Shown here: piece by piece, positions 1 to 8,313 of the stretch
Layout of the letters: each line of letters starts with the position of its first letter
How positions within the stretch are numbered: the first letter of the stretch is position 1
Source of the DNA: Ureibacillus thermophilus
GTDB lineage: Bacteria > Bacillota > Bacilli > Bacillales_A > Planococcaceae
Assembly: GCF_004331915.1 (NCBI RefSeq)
Contig: NZ_CP036528.1
Location: 224,906-288,905, forward strand
Length of the DNA: 64,000 nt
Direction: 5' to 3'
Notes under the pieces: model-generated
The model's input: only the letters and a program-made list of their open reading frames with translations
Databases searched by the model: none
What the model was told of the DNA's origin: nothing
Position numbers and translations under genes: made by a program

Positions 1-448
1 CGTCATTGATTTCTCCGCCATAAGCTCCGGCATTCATCGCCATGGCTCCGCCGACAGACCCTGGAATGCCGCAAGCAAATTCAAAACCTGTCAAACTTGC
101 TTCTGCCGCTTTTTTCGAAACATCCATAATCAGCGCGCCGCTTTGGGCATACACTTCCGTTCCTTCAATCCGGATTTCATTCAGCTTCGATAAATTCATG
201 ACAATGCCCCGGACGCCTCCATCACGTACAATCATGTTGGAACCGTTCCCCAGAATTAATAAGGGGATTTTATTGTTGTGTGTATATTTTACAATCCCTT
301 CAACTTCTTCTTCCGTTTCGGGCATCACCAATATATCCGCATTTCCGCCAATTTTCGTCATAGTATATTTTTTCAGCGATTCATTGATTTTTATATTTTC
401 TTGACTTGTAATGTCCGCTAACTCCTTAGCCCATTGATCAATTGTCAT
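1..448 (-). CDS. murB: UDP-N-acetylenolpyruvoylglucosamine reductase (5' part, runs off window start)
   Basis: This is the N-terminal half of MurB, the FAD enzyme that reduces UDP-GlcNAc-enolpyruvate to UDP-MurNAc in cytoplasmic peptidoglycan precursor synthesis. The reverse-strand translation starts MTIDQWAKELADITSQ and contains the FAD-binding motifs LILGNGSNMIV and GFEFACGIPGSVGGA followed by MNAGAYGGE, which are MurB hallmarks. The C-terminal half with the catalytic Ser/Glu lies outside the window. An AAAGGA ribosome site precedes the ATG at 448. The ATG overlaps the stop of the upstream small ORF as ATGA, which suggests translational coupling. Confidence 0.93.
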   Translation of the reverse strand, partial: MTIDQWAKELADITSQENIKINESLKKYTMTKIGGNADILVMPETEEEVEGIVKYTHNNKIPLLILGNGSNMIVRDGGVRGIVMNLSKLNEIRIEGTEVYAQSGALIMDVSKKAAEASLTGFEFACGIPGSVGGAMAMNAGAYGGEIND

Positions 449-798
449 AAAAGCATATTCCTTTCTTCTATTAAACCTTGTATCTGTAATTGTATACTTT
501 CTGAAAAATAATTATATGCTTTCACTTCCATAAAACTTATGGCTATTTTCCGACTTTTGCCTGCAATAGCCCAGCTGTTATCAATAAGTGTACCATGTTT
601 CATTTTATTGCAAAAGTTTTGGAGTGATGATACATAATACTTGGAAGTATTGTTTCTGTAACAATATCCTATGTTGTAAAATCTTTTTTTTATACAATCG
701 GTTACATTGAATTTTAAGCGCTGGAATTCAGGCGTTTTTGCCCGCCATTCCATTATAAAAAAATACTCCCAATTAGAAAAATGAATGCAACCATCCAT
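445..798 (-). CDS. Hypothetical protein, 117 aa, overlaps murB start
   Basis: Unrecognised ORF of 117 codons between the iron permease gene and murB. It has no signal peptide, no membrane segment and no motif I can name. It is rich in aromatic residues and Asn/Lys (MEWRAKTPEF near the start, SFMEVKAYNYF near the end). Its TGA stop overlaps the murB ATG by four bases and carries the murB ribosome site inside its last codons, the layout of a coupled gene pair. Its own ribosome site is weak (GGAAAG). It may be a real accessory gene or chance open frame; the overlap is the only strong argument for it. Confidence 0.35.
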   Translation of the reverse strand: MDGCIHFSNWEYFFIMEWRAKTPEFQRLKFNVTDCIKKRFYNIGYCYRNNTSKYYVSSLQNFCNKMKHGTLIDNSWAIAGKSRKIAISFMEVKAYNYFSESIQLQIQGLIEERNMLL

Positions 799-825
799 CT
801 TTCCATCGGGAGATTAAACTTGCGG

Positions 826-2289
826 TTATTTCGGTTTCCGAACCATCACCGCATTATGCTTGATGAAACGTTTATATATAATCGTCGCAAGAATCAGCAA
901 AATTAATACAGCTTGGCCAATTATCGTTTCAAATGTTGGATAAAAACCTACTGTTGAAAGCACTGGCAAACCATCCACCACCGTCGTATCCAACCGTCCT
1001 TGTAATTGGAGGGTGTGCATACTGCCACCAATAATTTTGAACGCCAATAAATAAATGAAAATGGTCGCCACAATGAAAAATTTATGCACAGGAATTTTGC
1101 CTGACATCTTCATCAACACAACCGCCGTAGCAGCCAATATTGCCAACGCCATAGCTATCCCCAGCCAAAACTGGGACATTTCCATTTTCGGCAAAATTCC
1201 GATATAAAAGACAATGGTTTCTGCTCCTTCGCGGAATACCGATAAGAAACTGACAGCCGCCATGGAAACGACCGAACCGGTGGAAATGGCTTGATTCATT
1301 TGATTCGAAATATACCGATTCCAACTTCCGACACTTGTTTTATTGTGCAACCATACTCCCACGCCGATCATCATTGCAGCTGCGGCTAACCCAATGTATC
1401 CTTCCAATACTTCCCTGTTGCTATCCACCGTTGCCGAATTTAAAACGGTGGACATAAGCACTGCCGCCACGATCGAACATACGACACCCAAAAGGGCACC
1501 GAAATAAATCCATTTTTCCATTGCCTGCTGGCCGGATTTTTTAAGAAAAGCCGCCAATGCCACGATGATGAGCAAAGCTTCCAATCCTTCGCGCAATAAA
1601 ATCATGGCCGAATCCCAGAAGGAATAATTTGTATCTGCCTTCAACAATTCGATTTCCGTCTTAAATTGCTTCAAATTTTGGGTAATGTGTTCGGCATCCA
1701 CATTTGATTTCATCAAGCTGCTTGCGAGCATCGGCATATCACTTTCAATTTTTGTATAGAGGCTTCCATTCCGTGTGGAAACTTCCTGTTCCACTTGAGG
1801 CCAAATGATGATGAATTGCTGAATGCTTGCCGCTGCATCAGCATAGTTTTTCTCCCCAATGTGCTTTATTGCCTCATCAATATACTGGACAAGGGTTTCT
1901 AATGAATAATCCCCTTCCACCGCTTGGGCCGTTTCCTTTCCGGCTATAAAATCTTCAATCTTTTGTTTTAACGTTGCATATTGTTCTTGTATTGTTGTAA
2001 TATCCGCTGTTTCTGAAGCAATCGACATGCGGATGAAAGCCATTTGCGTTTCGATTTCTCCATACATCGCTGTGCTTAAATCCCGGACAGGACGTTCATT
2101 TTGATTCCATTTTGTATTGAATGTATTATATGCCGCTTCTATTTGCTCCAAATCGCCTGTTGCCAGAGCGTTTTCAAATTGTTCCAAAGCCGGGGTGATT
2201 TTTCGGGCGAATTCTTCCCGCTGCGCCGTTTCATCAATCGGGTTTTCCTTCTCCTCAAGGGTACGCAATGCAGTAGATAATTCTTTCAA
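826..2289 (-). CDS. FTR1-family iron permease (EfeU-like), N-terminus apparently truncated
   Basis: Membrane permease for high-affinity iron uptake. The N-terminal ~210 residues are an extracytoplasmic helical domain. From about residue 225 there are seven hydrophobic segments carrying the two REGxE iron motifs, LLREGLEALLIIVAL and FLSVFREGAETIVFY. The first available start is a TTG with no clear ribosome site, immediately after a frame break with an EfeO-like sequence, and no signal peptide precedes the extracytoplasmic domain. The gene therefore looks 5'-damaged. A Fur box upstream of the broken gene at 2297-2575 would control the whole transcript. Family identity is secure; functionality is doubtful. 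Confidence 0.85.
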   Translation of the reverse strand: MKELSTALRTLEEKENPIDETAQREEFARKITPALEQFENALATGDLEQIEAAYNTFNTKWNQNERPVRDLSTAMYGEIETQMAFIRMSIASETADITTIQEQYATLKQKIEDFIAGKETAQAVEGDYSLETLVQYIDEAIKHIGEKNYADAAASIQQFIIIWPQVEQEVSTRNGSLYTKIESDMPMLASSLMKSNVDAEHITQNLKQFKTEIELLKADTNYSFWDSAMILLREGLEALLIIVALAAFLKKSGQQAMEKWIYFGALLGVVCSIVAAVLMSTVLNSATVDSNREVLEGYIGLAAAAMMIGVGVWLHNKTSVGSWNRYISNQMNQAISTGSVVSMAAVSFLSVFREGAETIVFYIGILPKMEMSQFWLGIAMALAILAATAVVLMKMSGKIPVHKFFIVATIFIYLLAFKIIGGSMHTLQLQGRLDTTVVDGLPVLSTVGFYPTFETIIGQAVLILLILATIIYKRFIKHNAVMVRKPK

Positions 2290-2296
2290 AGCAGCA

Positions 2297-2575
2297 ATAC
2301 ATCCGCACTAAAGGATAAAGCGCTTTTGCCCCTTCAATATCCCCAGCTTTAATTAAATTTACAAATTTCTCGGTTTCTACTAAAAATTGATCGATTTGAT
2401 CCAATGCGAATTCTTGATAACTTGTAACTTCAACGGAAAAATCGCCTGCCTGATTTTCCTTCTGCTCTATTTGAGTTGTAGATTCATTATCTCTGGTCGT
2501 CGCTTCTTCGCCGCAACTTCCCAATTATAAAGCTCCTATCAATAAAGCTGAATATACAGGAATTTTTTTTGCCAT
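2297..2575 (-). pseudogene. Remnant of an EfeO-like (peptidase M75 domain) lipoprotein gene
   Basis: An ATG at 2575 with an AAGGAG site opens a lipoprotein signal peptide (MAKKIPVYSALLIGAL), but codon 17 is TAA (2525-2527). The same frame then continues with the lipobox-like LGSC and an EfeO-type helix (YQEFALDQIDQFLVETEKF, then IKAGDIEGAKALYPLVRM). Normal EfeO continues for about 250 more residues; here homology stops near 2297, where the frame shifts directly into the FTR1 ORF. The gene therefore has both a nonsense codon and an internal deletion. A single ancestral EfeO/FTR1 fusion with a frameshift is an alternative reading. Confidence 0.6.
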
Positions 2576-2618
2576 GAATAAACCTCTCCTTATGTTTTTA
2601 CAAATCGATTCTATTAAT

Positions 2619-2637
2619 AATGATAATCACTATCATT
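2619..2637 (-). promoter_or_regulatory. Fur box upstream of iron permease locus
   Basis: The core TGATAATCACTATCA at 2621-2635 matches the 7-1-7 Fur consensus TGATAATnATTATCA with one mismatch. On the reverse strand a TTGAAA-N16-TATAAA promoter lies just upstream, placing the box over the transcription start. It supports iron-repressed expression of the EfeO remnant/FTR1 transcript. Confidence 0.8.
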
Positions 2638-2847
2638 TATAATCACAAGTAGTAATTTTTCAATTACAAAAATACACAATCTAATAGAATGCAACTTGTG
2701 TAACAAAAATCATTCCTTTTCAATCATGCACAGGCATTTTCGAAGGGAATTAATTTTACTATCCATTAAGTGTTTTCTGTTGAAACTGCATCAAGGAGAG
2801 TAAGTATTCATTTTTTGTGAATATTTTTGCAAAAAAGAACTCAAAAA

Positions 2848-3179
2848 AAGAGGTTGGAGCAAATCAAAAAAACATCATTTTCTCCAAAGAGAAAATGATG
2901 TTTTTTTGATTTGTTATTAAAATTGATTTCCGTTCCGGGGACGCTTTCCGCGGGCCCGGCTAGACTCTCCTCTGAGTCATTCCTTCGCTCCTCGTGGTCT
3001 CGAGAGGGCTCGTCGCAGGAAAGCTTTGAATTTACTTCCTTGAGCTTGCTCCGCTTTGCGACTAAGCGTGCGCGACAGGAACTTGCCCCGTCACTTCAAT
3101 CATTTTTTCGTTAGTTCAATTTTTTATCAAAACTCTTTCAACTGCCCCTTTCATTTTTTGTTTATGTCCCAGCCTCTTT
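2848..3179. repeat. GC-rich intergenic element with imperfect inverted ends
   Basis: The 15-nt ends AAAGAGGTTGGAGCA (2848-2862) and, inverted, AAAGAGGCTGGGACA (3165-3179) match at 12 of 15 positions. Just inside the left end is a long hairpin built on AAACATCATTTTCTC and its complement. The core at about 2925-3095 is clearly richer in G+C than its surroundings and starts TTCCGTTCCGGGGACGC. From memory this resembles a GC-rich intergenic mosaic repeat common in Bacillaceae genomes. It contains no credible gene. It sits between a Fur-regulated promoter and the azoreductase terminator region. Confidence 0.6.
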
Positions 3180-3183
3180 CCCT

Positions 3184-3822
3184 TTAAACTGTCACAGCCG
3201 CCAATTTTTGCGCGGAACCTTTTACCCGTTTCAACCCTTCTTCTATGATTTCATTTGCTCGATTTGGCTCTGCGTTATGGCCTTCGATAATCACTTCATC
3301 AAGAAGTTCCATACCCGCAATATTGCCTAATACATTTTTAATATAATTTACGCTCATTTCCATAGGTTGTGCTTCCGGTGAAGAGTAGTATCCCCCACGG
3401 GCATTTAGAATGACAAATTTCTTGTCTGTCAATAGTTGCACCAATTGCCCTTGTTCATTGTATTTAAACATGAATCCGGCTTGATAAATATAGTCGATGA
3501 ATGTATGCAACGGAGCAGGAATTGTCAAGTTCCATAATGGGAACGCAAGAACGATGATTTCCGCTTCTGTTACCAAATCCATCGCTTTCTTCTTGGCTGC
3601 AAGCAAACGGGCTTCTGATTCCGTCAAAGCTTTTCCTTCACTTTGCTTCGCCAATGCATCAAATAATTGTTGTCCAAAATATGGCATATCCTCTTCGAAA
3701 ACATCGTAAATTTTCAGATTGATATCTTCCACTTTTTTCGCTTCTTCGATATATGTTTCGAACATTTTTGTAGAAATCCCGTCTGGTCGGTTATTTGCCT
3801 TAATGACTAATACATTTTTCAT
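3184..3822 (-). CDS. azoR: FMN-dependent NADH:quinone oxidoreductase / azoreductase
   Basis: Flavodoxin-like cytoplasmic enzyme that reduces quinones and azo bonds with NADH through FMN. The 212-aa length is normal for AzoR. The N-terminal beta-strand MKNVLVIKANNRPDG leads to the phosphate-binding region. LAFPLWNLTIPAPLHTFID and LNARGGYYS are the FMN/dimer-interface motifs of the family. The gene is monocistronic. Its 3' end is followed by the GC-rich element at 2848-3179, whose outer AGAGGCTGGGACA arm may act in termination. The physiological substrate cannot be told from sequence; quinone or electrophile detoxification is likely. Confidence 0.9.
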   Translation of the reverse strand: MKNVLVIKANNRPDGISTKMFETYIEEAKKVEDINLKIYDVFEEDMPYFGQQLFDALAKQSEGKALTESEARLLAAKKKAMDLVTEAEIIVLAFPLWNLTIPAPLHTFIDYIYQAGFMFKYNEQGQLVQLLTDKKFVILNARGGYYSSPEAQPMEMSVNYIKNVLGNIAGMELLDEVIIEGHNAEPNRANEIIEEGLKRVKGSAQKLAAVTV

Positions 3823-3938
3823 ACTGTCTAACGGCTCCTTTCCCTATTTTCAAATATCTCGGTTTCAAGATACGTTAAATAGTATAAAGGAGCCCAAACA
3901 TTATATCAAGAAAGCACTTCTCATACTTTTGGCTGAAT

Positions 3939-4643
3939 TTATAGATCGCATTGCCCATCAGAGCAGAAGTTTCCTTCTTCTCCAACCATTCGCAATGATG
4001 GCTTCATCCCTTTTTCTTCCGCCACTTTCTTAATCGCCTGTTCGAAAATTTCCTGCGGCTGAGCCCCGGAAATGCCATATTTATTTTCTATTACGAAGAA
4101 CGGAACTCCCCGGATGCCATAGATTTGCGCCTGTTGGATCTCTTTTTCGACTTCTTTCAAAAATTGATTGCCATCCAATACTTCTGCGGCTTCTTTCCCG
4201 TTCAGCCCGGCTTCTTCCGCCAGCCGAATCAACACATCCCGTTTTCCAATCTCCTTGCCTTCAATGAAGTAGGCATGGAATACCCGTTCACTAAACTCCG
4301 AACCTTTTCCTTTTGTGTAAGCCCATTTGGCCAATTGATGGGCCTTTAACGTATTCGCTGTTTTTAATTGCTCGAAATTATATTGGAGCCCCACTTCCTT
4401 GGCCCGCTGTACGACGCTCTCTGTCATTTTCTTCACTTCATCCAACGGCATCCCGTATTTTTTTGATAAGTGCTCGTAGGTGGATTCATTCGAATTTTCA
4501 TCTGTTGTCGGATCTAGTAAAAAACTTTTAAACTCCACTTCCACTTGACCGGCATACCCCAAATCTCGGATGGCTTTTTCAAGCTGTCTCTTCCCGATAT
4601 AACAAAATGGACAAACGAAATCTGACCAAACTTCAATTTTCAT
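3939..4643 (-). CDS. DsbA-family thioredoxin-fold oxidoreductase (FrnE-like)
   Basis: Cytoplasmic thioredoxin-fold protein of the DsbA/FrnE group. It has no signal peptide. The active site C11-P-F-C14 is in WSDFVCPFCYIGKRQLEKAI-type context and the cis-proline is in GIRGVPFFVIE. The helical insertion between them is typical of FrnE and HCCA isomerases. An extra Cys pair sits at the C-terminus (NFCSDGQCDL), which FrnE-type proteins can use as a second redox site. It is transcribed divergently from the FAD/Rieske gene. The function is thiol-disulfide exchange; the specific partner is unknown. Confidence 0.85.
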   Translation of the reverse strand: MKIEVWSDFVCPFCYIGKRQLEKAIRDLGYAGQVEVEFKSFLLDPTTDENSNESTYEHLSKKYGMPLDEVKKMTESVVQRAKEVGLQYNFEQLKTANTLKAHQLAKWAYTKGKGSEFSERVFHAYFIEGKEIGKRDVLIRLAEEAGLNGKEAAEVLDGNQFLKEVEKEIQQAQIYGIRGVPFFVIENKYGISGAQPQEIFEQAIKKVAEEKGMKPSLRMVGEEGNFCSDGQCDL

Positions 4644-4769
4644 GTGTTCTCCCCCTTTTCCGCTATTTTACTTTTCCCTTCTTAAAACAACAACAGATTT
4701 GCTTTCATTGAATAATGTGCCAGTTTTTTTAGCATACTCCTAAAAAACGGTGATTTAGGAGGATTTGTT

Positions 4770-6146
4770 ATGCAAAATTCGCTCTGGTTGCAAAATGTGA
4801 CCCCTACCTCTTTGAATTCTTTATCCTCTTCATTGAATTGCGATGTTTGCATTGTGGGAGGGGGATTGACAGGGATATATACGGCCTATCTCCTTGCAAA
4901 AAAAGGGGTCGATGTCGTTTTGTTGGAAGCAAACTCCTCAATCGCTTCCGGCACAACGGGGCATTCCACTGGAAAATTAACCCCTCAACATGGAGCAGTC
5001 TTTGATCCATTGTTGAATACTTTTAATGAAGAGGAAGTGCGGACCTATTATGAAGCGAATGTGAACGCGATCGAAAACGCTCTTCGGGAAGCGGCGGCAG
5101 AAACTTTCAGGCATGCCGATTCTTACTTGTATGCAACGACAGACCAAGGAGCAGAAACAATAAAAAAGGAATTGGCAGCTTATCATAAAGTTGGTATACA
5201 AGGCATCGAAACAACGGAGACGGAACTTCCCTTCGAAGTGAAGACCGCATTGAAGATGGAAAACACCTATCAAATTCATCCCGTCAACTTTGCTCAACAT
5301 TTTGCCGAGTTGGCATTGAAAGCCGGGGCTAAATTATACGTGAATACAAGGGTTACGAAGCTGGCCGTTGATGAACATTGCCTGCTGACAGAGAATGATT
5401 TTGAAGTGAATTTCAAGTCGGTTGTTCTTGCAACCCACTATCCGATCGAAGCAATCAAGGGACTGCACATTGCAAAGTTAACTATTGACCGCTCCTATTT
5501 AATGGCAACAAAAACTTCGGCATTATTAAAAGGGCAATATTTGTCCACCGATTCATCTTCCCGGACGGTGCGCACAGCTTTCATTGACAATCAGCCTTAC
5601 TTTATTTTCGGAGGCAGTTCCCACACAGCAGGGGCTGTGCAAAATACACAAGTATATTATGAAATGCTGGAGAAAGAGCTTGTTTCGGAATATGGTTTGC
5701 CTAAACCGGAATATTTGTGGAGCGCGCAAGATCCGAACACTGCCGACTATATTCCGTATGTCGGACGCATTTCGGACAGTGAGCCGAGAATCTATATTGC
5801 CACAGGATACCGAAAATGGGGACTTTCCAACTCCCTTGTTGCGGGAGAAATCATTTCCACAGAACTGACAAGTGGAAAACATCCAGCCCAGCACCTGTAC
5901 AGCCCTTCAAGAAATTTATTTGGCAAAACGTTTATGCGGATGTTGAAGGCGATCGGCTTCACGGTATCAAATCTTGCGGAAGGTTATTTAATACGGGCGG
6001 AAGCTCCAAAATGCACCCATTTAGGATGCAAAACCCAATGGAATGAAGCCGATGAAACATGGGATTGCCCTTGCCACGGATCCCGTTTTGATAAATACGG
6101 CAATGTCATCGAAGGACCGGCAGTGTATCCTCTCATTTTAGAATAA
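4770..6146 (+). CDS. yhfW: FAD-dependent oxidoreductase with C-terminal Rieske [2Fe-2S] domain (YhfW-like)
   Basis: Two-domain redox protein of 458 aa. Residues ~25-370 form a DAO-type FAD oxidoreductase: the dinucleotide motif GGGLTGIYTAYLLAKKG starts near residue 31 and there is a C-terminal ATGYRKWGLSNS segment. Residues ~395-458 are a Rieske domain with CTHLGC (C415, H417) and CPCHGS (C433, H436) as cluster ligands, plus the extra Cys pair that forms the Rieske disulfide. Size and architecture match Bacillus YhfW. The start ATG follows a TTAGGAGGA site. There is no signal peptide, so it is cytoplasmic. The substrate is not known. Confidence 0.88.
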   Translation: MQNSLWLQNVTPTSLNSLSSSLNCDVCIVGGGLTGIYTAYLLAKKGVDVVLLEANSSIASGTTGHSTGKLTPQHGAVFDPLLNTFNEEEVRTYYEANVNAIENALREAAAETFRHADSYLYATTDQGAETIKKELAAYHKVGIQGIETTETELPFEVKTALKMENTYQIHPVNFAQHFAELALKAGAKLYVNTRVTKLAVDEHCLLTENDFEVNFKSVVLATHYPIEAIKGLHIAKLTIDRSYLMATKTSALLKGQYLSTDSSSRTVRTAFIDNQPYFIFGGSSHTAGAVQNTQVYYEMLEKELVSEYGLPKPEYLWSAQDPNTADYIPYVGRISDSEPRIYIATGYRKWGLSNSLVAGEIISTELTSGKHPAQHLYSPSRNLFGKTFMRMLKAIGFTVSNLAEGYLIRAEAPKCTHLGCKTQWNEADETWDCPCHGSRFDKYGNVIEGPAVYPLILE

Positions 6147-6148
6147 AA

Positions 6149-6184
6149 AACGGTGCCAAGGATCTCCCTTGAACACCGTTTTTT
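6149..6184. terminator. Bidirectional terminator between yhfW-like gene and ppaC
   Basis: The stem AACGGTG...CACCGTT contains an inner CAAGG/CCTTG arm and is flanked by A-tract and T-tract. It serves the convergent genes on both sides. Confidence 0.85.
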
Positions 6185-6185
6185 A

Positions 6186-7115
6186 TTATTCGCTTAATGC
6201 ATCTGTTAATACTGGAACAACTTGTTTTTTGCGGGAAACAACGCCAGGCAAATCAAATTGATGTTCTACTAATTCTTTGCCGAAAGCTTTTGCAGCATCT
6301 TCAGCCGAACTTCCTGCAACAATCGCTACAGAATCGTTGTTTAAAATATCTGTTACGAAGAAGAAGAAGAGGTTTAAACCTTTTTCTTCAACCTTTTGGT
6401 TAAGCAAGCTTACCAATTCCTCTTTGCGGCTTAATACATCATTTACATCCACTGCGTTCACTTGGGCAACTACGGATTTCACTGTGCCGAAAGTAAATTC
6501 TTTCGCATCTAAAGAAAGCAAGTCTTCTAAAGATTTATCAGAAAGGTCCGCACCGGCTTTTAACATGGCAAGACCGTATTCCTCCGCATTAACGCCTGCA
6601 ATGTCTGCCAATTCTTTTCCTGCTTTTACATCTTCTTCAGTGCAAGTAGGAGATTTGAATAAAAGTGTATCGGAAATGATGGCTGAAAGCATTAAACCTG
6701 CAATGTTTGAAGGAATCTCAACATTGTTTTCTTTAAATATTTTATTTAAGATTGTTGCAGTGCATCCTACCGGTTCTGCACGGTAATATAATGGGTCTGC
6801 TGTTTCAAAATTTGCAATGCGGTGGTGGTCAATAACTTCTTTGATTTTGACATTTTCAATACCATCAGCAGATTGTTGACGTTCATTATGGTCAACTAAA
6901 ATCACTTCGCTTGCTTCTTCTGATACATTCCCAATAAGTCTTGGAGCTTCGAAGCCGAATTTTTCTAAAGCATATTTTGTTTCGTTGTTAACATCACCTA
7001 GTCTTACCGCTTCAACTTCTTGACCAAGCTGCTGTTTTAAATATGCATACACAATGGCAGATGTAATTGAATCTGTATCAGGATTTTTATGTCCAAAAAC
7101 TAATACTTTGCTCAT
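6186..7115 (-). CDS. ppaC: Manganese-dependent inorganic pyrophosphatase (family II)
   Basis: Cytoplasmic DHH-superfamily enzyme that hydrolyses pyrophosphate to phosphate. The 309-aa length is that of Bacillus PpaC. The metal-binding motifs are all present: [10 protein letters not shown] near residue 7, VDHNE near 75 and DHHRIANF near 97. The C-terminal substrate-binding motif SRKKQVVP is at ~295. The gene stands alone, with a clear GGAGG site upstream of the ATG and a convergent terminator downstream. Confidence 0.97.
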   Translation of the reverse strand: MSKVLVFGHKNPDTDSITSAIVYAYLKQQLGQEVEAVRLGDVNNETKYALEKFGFEAPRLIGNVSEEASEVILVDHNERQQSADGIENVKIKEVIDHHRIANFETADPLYYRAEPVGCTATILNKIFKENNVEIPSNIAGLMLSAIISDTLLFKSPTCTEEDVKAGKELADIAGVNAEEYGLAMLKAGADLSDKSLEDLLSLDAKEFTFGTVKSVVAQVNAVDVNDVLSRKEELVSLLNQKVEEKGLNLFFFFVTDILNNDSVAIVAGSSAEDAAKAFGKELVEHQFDLPGVVSRKKQVVPVLTDALSE

Positions 7116-7212
7116 AAAAATAGTTCCTCCCAGTTTTATATATCATCGCCGTTTATTTTATCACAACTTCCTATAAATAGAAAAACGTTACTTGCAAAAG
7201 AACAATGCAAAG

Positions 7213-7255
7213 AAAAGCATATTCGTAAAATTCGAATTTTTACGAATATGCTTTT
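7213..7255 (-). terminator. Terminator of the RpiR-family regulator gene
   Basis: Long near-perfect hairpin with arms AAAAGCATATTCGTAAAAA and its complement, immediately 3' of the regulator stop codon. Confidence 0.85.
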
Positions 7256-7260
7256 CCTTA

Positions 7261-8121
7261 TTATTTTGTAGCTGCACTTTGTTTTTCTAGCAAGTTAAAG
7301 TCGTAGTGTAATAAAGTATCGCATTTAAGGCATTTTCTATAATCATTACGGTTCAGTATCATCATTCCTTCAATAAGAGCATGGGTGATTGAGTTGGCGG
7401 CAGTGTTTCCTTCAAAAGCAAATTGTTTTTGAGCTCCTACCACAAAGTTGATCTCTGCATAATCACGTAAAGGGGAAATGGTTGAATTAGTAATGGCAAT
7501 CAATTTAACATTTTTGTTTTTGGCAATTTTTGCAATCGTTAATACATCTTCCAATACAGAATCATAAGCAATCACGAATAACAAAGAATCTTTGTCCATT
7601 TTATTCATTTGTTTTAAGATATCCTCAACGTTAAACTTTATTTGAGTTACCTTTTTTCCGAGATTTTCTAATATTGAAGTTAAGTAACTGGCCGTTGGAG
7701 CGCATTGTCTAAAACCTAAAACATAAATATCGTTTGCTTTATGCAAATAGAGAGTCGCTTTTTGAAAGCTGTCCGCATCCACATACTGTATCGTATTTAA
7801 AATGCTGGCTACATCACCATTCATTACTTCACTAAATAAATATTCATGCTTTTTCCCAGCGTATATTGGTTCTTTCGTTGCAACCTTCTCTGTTTCTGAT
7901 AAATCCTTTCGAATTCTTTCCTGCAATTCACTGTATCCAGATAAATCCATTGCATAACAAAACCGAATGACCGTCGACTCACTAACTCCAATGATTTTTC
8001 CTACTTCAGAGGCAATGTGTGTAGCAACTACATGGGGATTTTCAATCACCAGCTGCGCCACTTTCCTTTGACCCCTTGAAAGCCGGATAAAGCGCTTCTT
8101 CACTTCATCACTAAAACTCAT
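7261..8121 (-). CDS. MurR/RpiR-family transcriptional regulator
   Basis: Sugar-phosphate-responsive repressor/activator architecture. The N-terminal helix-turn-helix domain has the family motif GVSESTVIRFCYAMDLSGYSE-like helix pair, and the C-terminal SIS domain (about residues 115-250) carries VLGFRQCAPTASYL and LIAITNSTISPLRDYA. An upstream in-frame ATG (8166) would add 15 residues, but the AAGGAGG site at about 8135 lies inside that extension, so I prefer the ATG at 8121, giving 286 aa, the usual family length. The ligand is unknown. Neighbours are a pyrophosphatase and a NiaP-like transporter in the same orientation, so the transporter is a possible target. Confidence 0.85.
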   Translation of the reverse strand: MSFSDEVKKRFIRLSRGQRKVAQLVIENPHVVATHIASEVGKIIGVSESTVIRFCYAMDLSGYSELQERIRKDLSETEKVATKEPIYAGKKHEYLFSEVMNGDVASILNTIQYVDADSFQKATLYLHKANDIYVLGFRQCAPTASYLTSILENLGKKVTQIKFNVEDILKQMNKMDKDSLLFVIAYDSVLEDVLTIAKIAKNKNVKLIAITNSTISPLRDYAEINFVVGAQKQFAFEGNTAANSITHALIEGMMILNRNDYRKCLKCDTLLHYDFNLLEKQSAATK

Positions 8122-8268
8122 TTTCTTAATGAATTCCTCCTTCATGAAATTCAATATTGCATCCAATTATAATAAAGTAGGTTAGCACGTATATTAATTG
8201 AATACAATGAGTTTTCTGAAAATATCGAAAAGTAATATGTTAATGTTCATAAATTCGTCAAATTTATT

Positions 8269-8302
8269 AGGAAGCTTTTTCCTGAACTAAAAAAGCTTCC
8301 TA
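8269..8302 (-). terminator. Terminator of the NiaP-like transporter gene
   Basis: AGGAAGCTTTTT and AAAAAGCTTCCT form a 12-bp stem just 3' of the transporter stop. Confidence 0.85.
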
Positions 8303-8313
8303 ATCATGTTAGC

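Noticed and set aside
2911..3114. 67-aa ORF on the forward strand
   Set aside because: It lies wholly inside the GC-rich repeat core, has no ribosome site and no protein-like pattern.
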